A stretch of DNA of 64,000 nucleotides from Zonotrichia leucophrys gambelii (Eukaryota; Chordata; Aves; Passeriformes; Passerellidae): assembly GCF_028769735.1 (NCBI RefSeq), contig NC_088171.1, positions 91,124,912 to 91,188,911 on the forward strand. Direction: 5' to 3'. Position numbers and translations under genes: made by a program. Below are positions 1-12,147 of this stretch, one piece after another. The notes beneath the pieces were generated by a model. The model ran no database searches. It saw only the letters and a program-made list of their open reading frames with translations, and was not told where the DNA came from. Positions within the stretch are counted from its first letter, which is position 1, and each line of letters starts with the position of its first letter.

Positions 1-1573
1 ATTCACACAATTTACTTTTGTTGTTGATGAGATTTTTTGTTTTTTGCATATGGCAAATGTAAAAGTAGTGCAACCTACATTGTAGGAACAGATCTTAGCA
101 ATAGGTTTCAAGGGAAAATCATGGTCTCTGAGGCCTTATGTCAGCAGGGAGACTTCAAACCTGATGTGGCTTTCTCAAAAACACTCATTTCCCTTTGTGG
201 CTTACCACAAATGAATGGTGGCAAATAGGTGAATTCTGGGGGGCGGGGGGGAGGGCAGGGGTCAGTCACTTGCATCATGGCTGGGAAAAAACCCCCATGA
301 GACTCCACAGGGTGATGCAGTGGGCAGCATTGGTCAGTGTATGGGTGTGACGGCCACCTTGACAGAGAAATTCCTGATTGTGATAATAGGAGGGGCAGAT
401 TTCATGAAACAACTATTATCAGTGTAGTCCAGATCAGAGCTCTTACACTTGGAAACGGATGGCTGAAGATTTTGTAATAGCACAGTCCTGTTTATACTGA
501 AACTCCACTTCCAACTCCTCATCAAGGTTATTAGCCCTGGTGGTTGTTAAGGATGTTTTTGTGGTAAGTTCAAGTATGAACATTTCTGAATTAGTACAGC
601 CCCCTTCACAAAGCCTTACAGTCTCCAGAGGGGAAACAAAACAAAAGAGGATTCCTTCTCTCCCTCATCCTTTTATTGGTCTCTGCTAATGCAGCTGTAC
701 TATAGGTAATAAGCAATTTTCTGATGTTTATACAACTCTCCTGTACTTTATTGAGTGTAATGTAAATCAGATCTAAACACACATCCGTGCACTATAGTCA
801 TCTAAATTTTTTATAAGCTTGCTAAATAAAAACAGCTGTCCAAATCTGCCACTCTTTAATGAAGTCCAAAAGTTGGCAAATATTCATGATAAGTATACAA
901 TTTTAAAGAAGTCTTCAACCATAACTGCTACAGAAGCCAGGAGTTTCAGAGCATGTTCATAGCATTTCTGTAGAATATCGTGCAACAAGACAGTAAATTG
1001 TCTTTAAGGAAGTTTTTTCATGTTTAAAAGCAGCTGTACCTGTTTTGCTTCAAATAATATCTTAAAACTTTATAGAACAAAATGCTCATCACCATGCATC
1101 CCTAGTGGTGAAAATGGCCATTATAACTGGAAATGAACCTGGACCAAACTGCATTTGAACAATGCAGTGAGCAACTCCTTATTTAAAAGTGATATTACTT
1201 TGTGATGACTGAATTAAGAAGGCATAATGTCAGGCCAGAAACTGTTTTCTATCCAATTTTTAAGGGGGGCCTAGAATGTGAAAGTTAAATATTGCAGTCG
1301 AATTTTGGAAATTCTTTAATACTGGAATGCCTGTTTTCCAGGACACTTAAGTGCTACAAGAATAAAGCAGTGCTGTGATGAGATTGATTTTCTGTAAAAT
1401 AGTAAGCAGTAGAAGTTAAGGACTCTTGAATGTTTCTGACAAAATTTCCCTTCACAGCAGCAACTTTTATTCGTGAACCTAATTATAGTCTCTTAGTATA
1501 TGCTTCTTTCTAAACACTCTCTGTGTGCATGTGAAATGACTGCTGTCCTTTGTTTCTTCCCTTGGGTTTGTAG
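1..1573 (+). other. GALNT12: GALNT12 intron (3' part)
   Basis: This AT-rich stretch lies upstream of the penultimate GALNT12 coding exon. I looked for the preceding exon, which in the family encodes a cysteine-histidine-glycine segment of the lectin domain just before the Phe-Phe-Glu-Tyr start of the next exon, and did not find it. The final bases before 1574 form a pyrimidine-rich tract ending in tttgtag, a good splice acceptor. A G-rich run lies near 236-262. The open frames here (for example 37-228) start at non-ATG codons and resemble no protein I know. Confidence 0.7.
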
Positions 1574-1729
1574 TTTTTCGAGTACACATCCCACAATGAA
1601 ATACGTTACAACACACGGCAGCCGGAAGTCTGCGCAGCCGTTGATTCAGGAACTGACTACCTGACGATGTACTTGTGTCAAGAAAATGCCCACAGTGTTC
1701 CTGAAAACCAGAAGTTTATTTTCAGAGAG
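1574..1729 (+). CDS. GALNT12: GALNT12 penultimate coding exon (ricin-type lectin domain)
   Basis: This 156-base exon encodes 52 residues beginning Phe-Phe-Glu-Tyr-Thr-Ser and ending Phe-Arg-Glu. Both ends fall between codons. The acceptor is tttgtag and the donor is gtaagt at 1730. The translation, with its NEIRYN segment, two cysteines about 16 residues apart and a PENQKF segment, matches what I know of the C-terminal lectin domain of polypeptide N-acetylgalactosaminyltransferase 12. This Golgi type II membrane enzyme starts mucin-type O-glycosylation by moving GalNAc from UDP-GalNAc to Ser/Thr. The lectin domain binds already glycosylated substrate. The catalytic domain is encoded upstream, outside the window. 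The frame continues directly into the exon at 4208. Other GALNT paralogues are less likely because the NEIRYN and PENQKF segments fit GALNT12 best from memory; I could not run a search. Confidence 0.88.
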
Positions 1730-4207
1730 GTAAGTGTGCCTGCTTGGGTTCGGGTTTGGTCTTTTTTGCGAGTGGGTGGAAGGAGAATTGTTGAATTTTT
1801 CAGATTTTTATCTTACTGCATACACATGGTGCTACAACACTGGCGCAGGTCTCTGGGAGAAATAGGCTATCTTGGCTTTTAACATCTGAACACAGAAACG
1901 GGGTAGTGAGCAAAGAGCATTCCAGTCATAAAGAACAGGAAGATTATAGGAAGGAAAGCACCCTTGTTAGCATCAAGGAGGTTGGGAACATTCTCTCTTG
2001 CATGTCGCCCCTGCTGTTTTCTCCTGAGATTGAGGTGCTTCAATATAACCCTGTCCCAGCCAGTCATATGGCTGGTCTACTTCTCTCTTTTAATTGACTT
2101 ATTTCCCAATATTTATATTCTCATTTATCCCCAATACTTCACACATCACCATTACTTTGCACTCTTTCCTGCTTTTAAGCAGCTTCCTCTACATGATATT
2201 AGAAAAGTTTGTGTTTAGTAGTTTTGAATCCGTAAAGAAGCCCCTGGATGCCTGAGAGAAAATAAGCTGGGTGAAAAATGATGGCCTTGGTCAGGTTCTG
2301 GAGTGTTGTTATTTGGCTAATGGAAAAGGTCACATAATATATCAAAATGGTATATTTACATAATGTGTCTGCATAATGCATCGAATCCCTACAGGCTCCA
2401 TGGCTGACAAATGTCACACTTCGATACTACCAGCAGTGATAGGTAGCAGGGTAAACTCTAAAAAAATAAGATGGAAGTTACTGTCTGTTCCCTAAATCTA
2501 GTCCAGACTGAAGCTCATAGTGATATTACTAAATAAAAATGTTTAAAAGGTTGACTTTATAAATTATATTTCATTTTTAATGTCATCTTTTAACAAAATT
2601 GCTCAGTCATATTGCATGAATCCCTAAGATGGTGTATATTGAAGGATCTTCAGTCACTTCAAGAAGTAATCAAGAGAACTGAACTTTTCAAATTGAAAAA
2701 ATGAAAAAATTGAAAAAAATTATGGAATGTATCTGTTTCCACTGTTACCATAATTTCATCATCTGAGACTTTAGAAATTACTTTAAATGTTCTTTCTCAT
2801 GATCACTTTGTGTGTGTGTGTGATTTGAACGTACTGCTCTGCTCCAGTTCCTTTTCTGCTGCTGCACTAAATCAAAAGCACCAGTCTCCACCTTTCAAGG
2901 CGAGTGATGGGTGAGGTGTCAGCACCACATTTCTTTTGCTTTGTGCATAGTACTGTCAGGCAGCTGTCCTTATGGATGGAGCATAATCAAAGACTTGAAC
3001 AGCCTTCCCAGCAGCTTGGCAAGAATTGAGTTCTTGCGGACACTGAGTCCAAAATGAGTGAGATGGATACTGATTAATCCGCTCTAAAACTTGAATTATT
3101 GTGATGGAAGCAAGAAAGTAATTCTGCAGCTGAATCTGTCAGCAAGTCTGTGAGCAAGCGCATGCTGCTGGGCATCAAGAGCTGCAGCTCAGGATGCAGT
3201 TAAGTGCAACATTCCTGATGGGGGAAGGAGCAGACTTCCACAGGAGTCAAGGCTATGGACAGAAACAAGGCATTGGCATTTTTCTTTCAAAGCTGCCAGG
3301 GGCCTTGGGAATTGCTGCACCCAGGCCAAGGGGATGGCCTCAGAGCAGGGCAGTCCTCCACAGCTGCTACCCTGCCCTTTTGCGGCTCGCTGTCCTAGCT
3401 GACAGCACTCCTGGATTGGAAGGAGAGACTTGATCTAGAGATAAATGTAAAAAAAAGGGCCTGAGGTCTCAAAATGTGTTCTTTAGGGAATTTGACTGTG
3501 GAGGCCTGTCAGACCTTACACTTCTGAGGCAGCTTTCCTTTCAGCAAAGCAAGTGAACTCCATACACATCTGCAGAAAAGGGGCATACTTAGATACTTTT
3601 ACTTTTTCCATCAAAAATATACCCTATGAAGAGACAGGAAAATTTCTTGCTAAAATATTTCCAACATTTATGCTTAATGAGCAATATTTACCTTTTACTC
3701 ACAAGATGTGCAGTAAATTGATACATTTGGGGGTAATGCTTGTGCTTGGCTTAGTTCTTTTCTGCCATATTGTGGTCCAGTTACAAAAGGCAATGAAAGC
3801 AAATGTTAGCACATCCTTTACAGGCTGAGATGCCACTTCATGAGTCACTCTAAAGCAATGCTGATGTCAGGTTATGTAAGTTTAAAAGCAGAATATTTGG
3901 ATAAAGTTTCAGACATCCTCAAGTTAGGCTTTACTGCACAACCCCATTGGAAGAAAGAAGCTTCTCCTTCTCACAATCCCTCCTTCCAATCCCTTTTTCC
4001 CAGTTGCTGAACCCAAAAATGTTCAAGGTTGCTTTACTGCCCAAAATCCATTCCTTGCACAATCCCAAGGCATGCCACAAAATGGCCGCCACCGAAGAAT
4101 ATGTGGGATATTCATTTGTTGCAAATGATTTCTGTTATTTCAAAATACAGTGGTATGTCTGCAATTTTTGAGACCTGAAAAGCTAACTTTTTTTCTGTCT
4201 TTTGTAG
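1730..4207 (+). other. GALNT12: GALNT12 last intron
   Basis: This intron of about 2.5 kb has the donor gtaagt at 1730 and an acceptor tttttctgtcttttgtag ending at 4207. It holds a short (GT)n run near 2809-2822 and A-rich patches near 2690-2720. I see no exon, RNA gene or recognisable mobile element in it. The open frames at 1667-1882, 1964-2218, 3194-3433 and 3553-3828 look like chance frames; the first simply reads through the exon 1574-1729 into the intron. Confidence 0.8.
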
Positions 4208-4345
4208 GATGGTACCTTGTTTCACCCACAAACCCAGAGGTGCTTACAAGCCGAGGCAAACGCTTACAATGGGAACCCAGCACCATTGCTACGACCTTGC
4301 ACCAACTCGGACTATCAAAAATGGTTCTTCAAAGAAAGAAGTTGA
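4208..4345 (+). CDS. GALNT12: GALNT12 terminal coding exon
   Basis: This exon starts after the acceptor tttgtag and encodes 45 residues plus a TGA stop at 4343-4345. It begins Asp-Gly-Thr-Leu-Phe-His and ends QKWFFKERS. The CLQ...C...QKW pattern is the last (gamma) repeat of a ricin-B lectin fold, where the Gln-x-Trp motif forms part of the hydrophobic core. The penultimate exon ends on a complete Glu codon, so joining is in phase 0. Together the two exons give the last 97 residues of the enzyme. An ending at WFFKER plus one or two residues is what I recall for GALNT12. No stop, frameshift or missing motif residue is visible, so the gene looks functional here. Confidence 0.9.
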   Translation, partial: DGTLFHPQTQRCLQAEANAYNGNPAPLLRPCTNSDYQKWFFKERS

Positions 4346-5945
4346 TCCAGATGTTGTCTAGGATATAGCTGAATACAAAATAATGTGCTCTTTCTAGTCA
4401 GCAGTTAGTCAGCCTTTTGAAAAGCTCATAAGTGATATATTTTTGTATGGAAAGAACTGTAATTAGTTGACAAGCCTTGGATCTCGTTTCCTGGAGCTTT
4501 AGAAGGCACTAAGTACTGAGAGCTTCATAAAGTGCCACAGAATCTGCTCCTTTTTATTTGGCAGCTACATAACTGCTTCTGAAGTGTCTTAGGTTCTTTA
4601 CATGTGACATTTTTTTAATCTGCTGTGTGGAAGTAAGGCAGTCACAGAAATTGCACTAATGTTAATCTGCCAATAACTTAAAATGTTTATTTTTCTACTA
4701 AAACATTCTCAAGTTGGATTTTTTACAGATAGTAGTTAATAATTGTTCTTGTCTTTTAAATACCAAGAAGGTAAATGTAGGCCATATTCTGCCCTAAGTC
4801 ACTACCAGAAAGCCCATACTGAAGACAGTGTGGATTTACACATAAAGGCAGAGTATGACTGCATGGTTTTGCACAAATAACAATCTAGTTGCATACAAAT
4901 TGCACATGCTTGACAATACCATACCTTAACTGATCTGACAATTTTAGATGTTCATGGCACTTGAAAAGTTTCTAATCATGCTTAAGATGGTTTGGGAGTA
5001 AAATGGGGATTTTCTCATCTTTCTTAAAGGCAGAAGGCAACAATATTTAAAGGTGATGCTTTGGGAAAACCTGTTTTGATTCATATGGGCCCAGCTATGT
5101 GGCTGCGTCCTAGAATCCACAACCAACTTTAACGTTATGTGGATTTTCAATGTGCATAAAACTTTCAAAATAATAATATCGACAATTATTTTGTAAAAAT
5201 TTGAAAATTACAGTTAGAGAAAATGAGTCTTAACATTTAAGAGTTTAAATGATTCGTGGAAAAAATATTTTTAAAACAGTTTTACAACTGATTTCTGTGA
5301 AATTCAGCTAATATTAATACAAAAATTATTGTCTTTGAGGTGTAACTTGCATTTTGTCTGGGAGCTCCTTTTAGATGAGTTGACCCTGCATGTGGTCCTG
5401 CTGAAAACAGGGGGTGTATCTGCAGCAGTCCAGGATGGTTTGTGCCCTGGTGTGTGGGATCTGCCTTGCCCAGTCAGACAAGGAATGTGTAGCAACGTGT
5501 CTGGCCATCGACCATCAGCATTACCATGTTGATTAGAAGGGTTTCAGCTCATAAGAGGAGTTTCTTTCCCTGTCAGATGAAGGAATGCTTATGTGTAGAA
5601 GGATGAAAAAATGTCAACCTTTTTCCCCCCAGAACTCTGAGCATCTGTTTTGATTAGTTTGGTATGTGTTTTGTTCTTTGCTTTTGTTCATGTTTTCTAT
5701 AAAAAATGTACAGCCTTTCCTTTGAATCTGCATAAGCTCATGCCATTTTGGCATACCTATTTATATGATTGGGTGTGGGGGGAGGGTTTCTGCTTTTAGG
5801 AGATACATGTGTACATGTTCTTCCAAGGTCTTTCTTACCCATGTAGATAGAAGGTTTTTGTGAGCACCTTTGAAATTTTGTCTCTGTGGGCTAGACTGAT
5901 GAAACTGATGTTAGAATTAATAAAATATTTTGTGATTCAGTAGAG
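4346..5945 (+). other. GALNT12: GALNT12 3' UTR (probable extent)
   Basis: AT-rich non-coding sequence follows the GALNT12 stop. The first canonical polyadenylation hexamer I see downstream of the stop is AATAAA at 5919-5924, followed by T/G-rich sequence, so a 3' UTR of about 1.6 kb is inferred. Earlier non-canonical sites cannot be excluded. An open frame at 5329-5532 starts with a non-ATG codon and is not convincing. Confidence 0.6.
5919..5924 (+). terminator. GALNT12: polyadenylation signal, GALNT12
   Basis: Canonical AATAAA on the + strand, 1.57 kb after the GALNT12 stop codon. It is followed within about 40 bases by T/G-rich sequence (tattttgtgattc), as expected for a cleavage site. The assignment is inferred from position. 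Confidence 0.6.
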
Positions 5946-8900
5946 TGGGAAATGTCTTATCCACTATTTTTTTTTTCTTGTGGTCAGTGGTTTTCATTTC
6001 ATCATTTTGCTGATCTCTTAGGCCCAGATCCCTGCAGCACTTGGGAGAAGACAGCTTCATTTTATGGTGCCTCAAGTTCTGTTTCCTGAACTCAGTAGTT
6101 CTTCTGTTCACCTGGTAGCAGCAGTGGTTTATATTTTGTGGAGCCACAAATCAAAAGTGAGTGGCTGCATGAGAGCAAGGATTTTCTACCAATTTCTGCT
6201 TTGCCTTCTTGACTGCTGATTGAACCATGTTAGTTGCTGATAAAAGCCCAGCTACTAGAATCACAGCCAAAGCTCTCACTGACCTCCATTCTCAGTGAGG
6301 TTTTCTTAGTCTTGGGATTTCAAGATTTCATCATCAGATGGTGGTATGCAAGTGAAACTTAGTAAGTGGAAATTATTTCCTATACATCTTCTCACTTTGC
6401 CCTTGTTTAGAAGGAAGTATTGGTGTTTTTGGCTTCCTGCATCTAAGATGTTTTCACATATGCCAGCAAACCTGCCAGCCTGGCTTGCATATTTGCTAGA
6501 CAAACACAGTTGAGTTCAAAAGCAAACACCGAACATTAGCGATGCCACCAGCTTGCTCCCTCTGTGTTGGCCTTCTAGTCCCTCCACTTACCATTTTTTA
6601 TTCTTGACAGCCTTTTCTTCTTCTCAACTCACCAGAGTTGAGATGAATTAATGCCTGGCTTCAGGTTTGGAGGGTGAAGGACTCCATCAAGCATCTGAGT
6701 CATGAAGCACATCTTCAGACTTCCTTTAACATCTCCAGACTTCCTTTTGCAGGAGGTCAGGGTTACCTGCTGAGGAATGGACTGTGGGCTTCGGGCTTCT
6801 CCTGAGCACAGATGGGGCTGGATGTCTCATAGAAATGGAAAAACTGGAGGATTTCAGTCACAAATTAATGCTTATTTCTTAGTCTTTCTATTCCTGTATT
6901 TTTTTTTTTTATTTTTTTAGAAAGCCATCCAGACTACAGTCAGGTACCTAATTATCATATTTATTTGAAATGATCAGGTAGTGATTTTGACTTTTTTTTT
7001 CATTTACTTATTTACCAATTTCCTTTCATTTAAAAATTGTGGGTCTTCAACATGGGCTAAAACTTATTGGATTTTCAATTCAACAGAAGACAGTACATGA
7101 ACCTTCCTTCTAAGAAATAAACCACTAAAACCTCTCTATATGTGGCCTTTCTGAAACATTATGTTGGGGGATTGCTAGAGCTTGCAGAAACACCTGGGAA
7201 AAACAGTCATCATCGTACATGCATCATTCAACATGAATTGGAAATAGTATTTCTCGCTGGCTCTGCTGAAAACAGAGACTCAAAAGTGTGTTCAATTTTT
7301 GTTATATTTATAGGAAGTGGTAAGATGCACTGCAAGTGGAAATTCATGTTGGTTGATAAGAACTGATGAGATTGTGCTCCTATTTCCTATTTATGAAAAC
7401 ATGGGCACCTACACAGTGATAGTGCTTGGTTGGTAATTTAAAATCTGATGCTCTTTTAACTTCATTTGCCTTTCTTAAGGCCTTTAGATTTGGAGATTAC
7501 CTTGAAGTTAGCTGAGCTTTGTCCTGATACCCTGATAGAAAGACAGCAGTCAAGGTGTCTGGAGAGACTGTAGGGTTTGGATCATGCAGTTGTGTGTATA
7601 CCCTTGCAAATGTGCAGGTTTTTTGGCAGTGTTTGAGAATGCTGTATGCTTTTGTAACAAATATGGAACTTTGGTCCAGGAAGTTAGCTGAGGTAGGTAT
7701 GAAAGCCCTCGGGAGAGAGGGAAAAGATGAATAGGAGAGCTCCCCCCGGTTCTATTGAGGCGCAACAGCAATAGCTGAGTTCAAATTACAGAACTGCAGT
7801 ATTCCCACATTTCTCATTTGCAGAGGAAAAACATTATGCATGTACATGCAGTACTAAAATTACTATGCCTAGATTACCAGGTTTTTTTGGGTTTTTTTAA
7901 TCCACTGTTCACTGATATTTTAAGGAATAGACAAAGCCTGATTAGACCAGTCCCAGTCAGCACTGACAGGAATTGCATGGCTCCAGGATTTGCAAGGGTG
8001 GCTGGAGACAAAAAACAGGGCAGGACCTTCTCAGTGATGTCTCAAAAAGTATTAAGAAGATGAATATGCAGGAAAATACATACAGGAAGTGAGTTGCTGG
8101 CTTAAGGGGCTCCATAATATATTTTGTGTAGCATCAAACCATCTCCCAGAGGACTTGCAGCAGATGCAATTTATTTGTTGGTGCTAATGGAAAATCAGTT
8201 TTCTGAGTTTCTTGACTTTATCTGTGGTCTGAAGATACTTAACTTGCAACTGTAGAAAAAGTGGTCAAGGGAGTCATACTAGTACAGATGCTTAAATATG
8301 AAATTAATTAATTAGATACTCTGTGATAAGCAAATATAAATATATAAAGAAAAAAATTGTTAATTGTGCATACGCTGTGAGAAGACTTAGTAATAACTGA
8401 GAAATTGGAAGCGATCATTAGAGGGAAGATACTTGACAGTGTTTTTACAGAAATATGGTTGAAGGATTCACATGATTGAAGCACTGAAATGACTGGGTAA
8501 CATGCCAAGAAGAAAGTGACATTTGATTTTCGAGTTAAGAGAACAGGTTTTACAATTCTTGTGAACTGATATTTTAGCCAACAAGGAATAAACAGAGGGT
8601 GTCTGATGCGGACCACCAAATGAGAATATAATGCCTTTTTGCCTAACAGATAAAGGATGTGTGCTGCTTCAGAGGATTTCATCCTAGGGAATGCACTTTA
8701 CCAATCTGATGGTAGCAAAACCTTCTGGGGATTTCTAAGGGGAAGAAAAGGCAGCTGGGCCAGTGGCTGTGTCTGACACAATATTTAATAAGCAGTTTGG
8801 TGCAATTCTCCTTCAGGCCTTCTTTTATTTAAAATGAGCTGTTACCTGGGCATCTGTTATGCATAAACACAGTACAGTACCTAAGAAAAGAAATTTCTCT

Positions 8901-10547
8901 TCGCTGAGAACTGGAAAGAAGCAGGCTTTACAAGATATAACTGTAGCAGAGAATCATGTGCTGTACAACTGTAGCAGAAAACATATGTGGACAACGTGAA
9001 ACTTTCAATCAGTTTGCAAAGTAAATACTTAGGTGCGAGAAATAAAGGTTTTTGTGAAATCAAAAGTTGGCCTCAATGTGTGTATTACACTACGATTTTT
9101 AATTACATTATTTTCTTGCAATACATGCCCTGGTTTTGAGGGAGGAGTGAGGGGTGCTTGGGGTTTTTTGTTTGTTTTTATTGGGGATTTTTTGTTGTTT
9201 TTTACAAAAGGTGGAGAAACTGTCATTTTCATGCCTCACTGACACACAGGAAGAATTTTGAGAGGCTTATTTTAACTAATCCTTATTGTTCAATATATGG
9301 CCTTACTTGCATCCCCAGAACAAATCCCTAGACTGAAAAATAAAAATTATTTTCTTAGTGTGAGTTGTTTCCTTTTTTTTGTTTTTTTTTTTTTGTTGGT
9401 TGGTTGGTTGGTTGTTTTTATAGAACTTGAATGTTACAGTTTCTTGGTGTTTCCCAAATACTTATTAATCTGTCTTCACAGTACTGCCACGGAGGAAGAG
9501 CACCCTGTTTTACTGTCAGGGAGTGCAGCAAGAAACAGATTAAGGTCAGAAGCACCACATTGTTAAATACTGTAATTTGAAGTGCAGCCTTGCTTGGTTT
9601 AAATATCCAGCCACACTCCAGACCTCTGCAGACCTCTCCTGGATGCATTTCTTTGGCCTTCCCTGTGCACTGCAGGGACACCAGTGTCAGCTGGTCTCTG
9701 CCTCCCACATGAGGGCAAGCCTTGAACTTCACTCTGACTGGAACTGTCCAGTGACTCTTTCTGGCCTGTGCTGGGAAAGCAAGGAGATGCATTTCAATCT
9801 TCAGCTGACAAAGGGACATTTGCTGCTGCAGCAGTAGCAAAGAAGGATGTCAGGTAGTTGCTAATAATGTCCAAGATTCTAATTCTGTTGCAACACACAA
9901 CCTGGCCTCAAGCTTTCTTTCAGAAAACTGAGTTCTCAAAACCGTAGAAATTGCTTCCAAAAAAAACCCCAGATCTTGGAAAGATGATGACAGTCCAGAG
10001 ACAATGTGAGTGTGTGTGCTAATAAACTGCCAATGTTGTAAAAGGATCACCAAGTTGATCCAAGTAGCTGTAGTTCTGGTAGCCAAGTACTGGTGAAAAT
10101 CACAGAATGATACAGTATACAAGCAGTGAAGAAAGATTTTTCTGTGGAACTAATTTTGACAGACAAACTTGCATAGCAAGCTGAGAATGGCAAAACATCA
10201 TTTAGAATATGATATTCTGGTTAAAAATAGCATTACACAAAATCAATATGGCACCTATTCCTGCTGGCATCCTAGGAATGTTCTTGGTGTTATGATAATC
10301 AATTTTCTGGAAGAAAATGAATTGCTGGAAAGTTTGCAGGTGACAAACTGCTGGACAAGTCACTTGTACAAACAAAGGTCATGGTTTGATTTATTCCAGT
10401 GCAAGACCGAGCACACAGAAGTAAGGAGGTAGGTGATGCTTTTAGGCAGGAGTGGGGAGGGGTAAGAGCTGGATGCCCCTCTGGCTCTGATCCAGGGTGT
10501 TTTCCAGATGCCTTCTGCCCCACCTGGGTCACCAGAAACTGGAGTCT
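5946..10547. other. GALNT12-GABBR2 intergenic region, proximal part
   Basis: AT-rich DNA without a recognisable gene. The longest open frames (8308-8682 minus, 124 codons; 9418-9840 minus, 140 codons) show no domain or motif I recognise and no usable exon structure. Simple-sequence content includes T-rich runs near 6900-6920 and 9370-9394 and a (TTGG)n run at 9395-9413. No tRNA-like B box was seen. Confidence 0.6.
9395..9413. repeat. (TTGG)n microsatellite with flanking poly-T
   Basis: About four and a half TTGG units directly after a 9370-9394 T-rich tract interrupted by single G bases. It creates a spurious Leu/Phe/Val-rich open frame at 9297-9566. Confidence 0.85.
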
Positions 10548-11000
10548 TGTGAAGGCTGACCTAGAACAGAGCCTAGACAGAGTTAAAGAATAAAGAAGGT
10601 ATTTATTAAAAGGCTTCAGCCGATACACCTTGGGCAGTACAAGAGTCTGGCCAGGGCTACACCCAAGATGAACCCAAAATGGTCACAAAATAGATGACTG
10701 GTCATGAAGTCTCTCACTTTTATAAGTTCTGGTCCATTATCTTATTTGAGTTAATTGTCCTATTACAGCTTTATATTATGAAGACCCATCCTTCTTGTTT
10801 TTCTCTCTTCAGTCCACTGTTTATGCTCTTGGGCCTGAAATTTGGACCATTTGTCCTCGGTCCCCAGCTAGAGAAGGAATTGTTTTATCTCCTACTCTGT
10901 GAAGAGAGCTTACCAGCCCCTAATATGAAGCTCAGAACTACACACTAAGCAGTACAGAATTTGAAAAATATAAAAGCTATAACCCGAGGCATCAAAAACA
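10548..11000 (-). mobile_element. solo ERV LTR, reverse orientation (passerine-type)
   Basis: Read on the minus strand, this segment begins TG (at 11000) and ends CA (at 10548). It has a TATAAAAG box (complement of 10717-10724) and, about 110 bases further on, an AATAAA (complement of 10602-10607). That order matches U3-R-U5 of a retroviral LTR. The text around 'tttattaaaaggcttcagcc' and 'gggctacacccaagatg' looks to me like an LTR family widespread in songbird genomes; this is recognition from memory. No internal retroviral genes or second LTR flank it, so it is solo. I could not identify a clear target-site duplication, so the exact ends are approximate. Confidence 0.75.
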
Positions 11001-11968
11001 TGGCGTAGATGATTTCATAAAGAGACGTCCCCACAAGGACAACACTCTGTCTGGTCTGCCTGTAGGGATTAGGTTTCTCAACCTGCCAACCTGCCCAGCC
11101 TATGGAACTGGCTGGTACTGAGGGAGGCTGCAGCTTATGGCCCAGTGCAGGCATGTCACAGAAGGGCCAGTTCAACATCATGTGGAAAAAGGAGAGGTGC
11201 ATTGGAAGTGCCTCCAGGAATGATTCTTGAGGTGAGGGAAAGCTGGCCTTATTATTTTACACAAGCAAAATGTGATTAATCTTAGCCCCTGTGTGAGGGA
11301 GAAGATCACTGATACTGCGTCCCCTTAAGCTAATAAAGGTATGATGAGACCTGGGAAGCTGGAATAAGACAAATTGATATGGAATATGAAATGCACCTTT
11401 CAGCAAACTAATTAATAATTGAAATGATTTATCAAGAGATGTGATGGATTCTTCATTACTGATGCCTTAAAGTCAACACTGCTGGACGTCATTCTGAATG
11501 AAGGGCTGTAATGCAACAAATGTTATGAAATTACTGATTGAGGGCTTTTACCCCAAGGTCAGATCTTACAGTCTTAGAATGTATTAATCCATGAAAATTC
11601 TTTCCAGTTTATTGCAGACATGCTGCCATTGCTGTGCAATATAAATTAGATGTATTAGGTTGATCTTCAAAGGTTTGCTCGGAGTGACCTCAGGAAATTT
11701 ATGAATATGTATAAAAAGTGGGGTGCCTAAGGCAGGGTTAAGAAAAGTTTTGCATTTTGCCTGTATGGGATCTCTGTTTCACCAGAGATGAAACAGATCA
11801 GCCAACTGCTGCTCTGGGACTCTGCAGACTGGATCTGGGTGGGCAGTGTGAACGTGTTCCCTGGGGTGAGGGGACAGCCTGGGAGCAACGCAAAAAGCCT
11901 TGGGCTGTCCATGGGCCACAGAGATGTGGAGGCAATTATTTGGGAGAACAGGCTATTCATAGGGTTGC

Positions 11969-12063
11969 GACAGCCCTCGGGGAAGCTCAGAGTCCTGCCG
12001 CAGCCTTAATATTTTTCTTTCTTCTATTCTTTTTTTTTTTTTTTTGGTAACCCGAGGGCTGTC
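11969..12063. repeat. 13-bp perfect inverted repeat flanking a T16 tract
   Basis: The left arm gacagccctcggg (11969-11981) and the right arm cccgagggctgtc (12051-12063) are exact reverse complements separated by 69 bases. The spacer contains a pyrimidine run ending in 16 T (12030-12045). It lies at the upstream edge of the CpG island. Confidence 0.8.
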
Positions 12064-12108
12064 AGGCTCCCCAAAACCTCCAATTCTGCGGGAAAAAGAA
12101 ACCGGTTT

Positions 12109-12147
12109 AAAAAAACAAACAAACAAACAAACAAACAAAAAAAAACC
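12109..12147. repeat. (ACAA)n microsatellite
   Basis: Five to six ACAA units with A-rich ends, immediately upstream of the GC-rich island. It is followed by more A-runs interrupted by CC near 12148-12160. Confidence 0.85.

Noticed and set aside
8308..8682. 124-codon minus-strand frame with hydrophobic stretches
   Set aside because: AT-rich chance frame (Ile/Phe/Leu-rich from T-rich DNA), no homology recognised.
9418..9840. 140-codon minus-strand open frame
   Set aside because: No domain, no plausible splice or promoter context; composition looks random.
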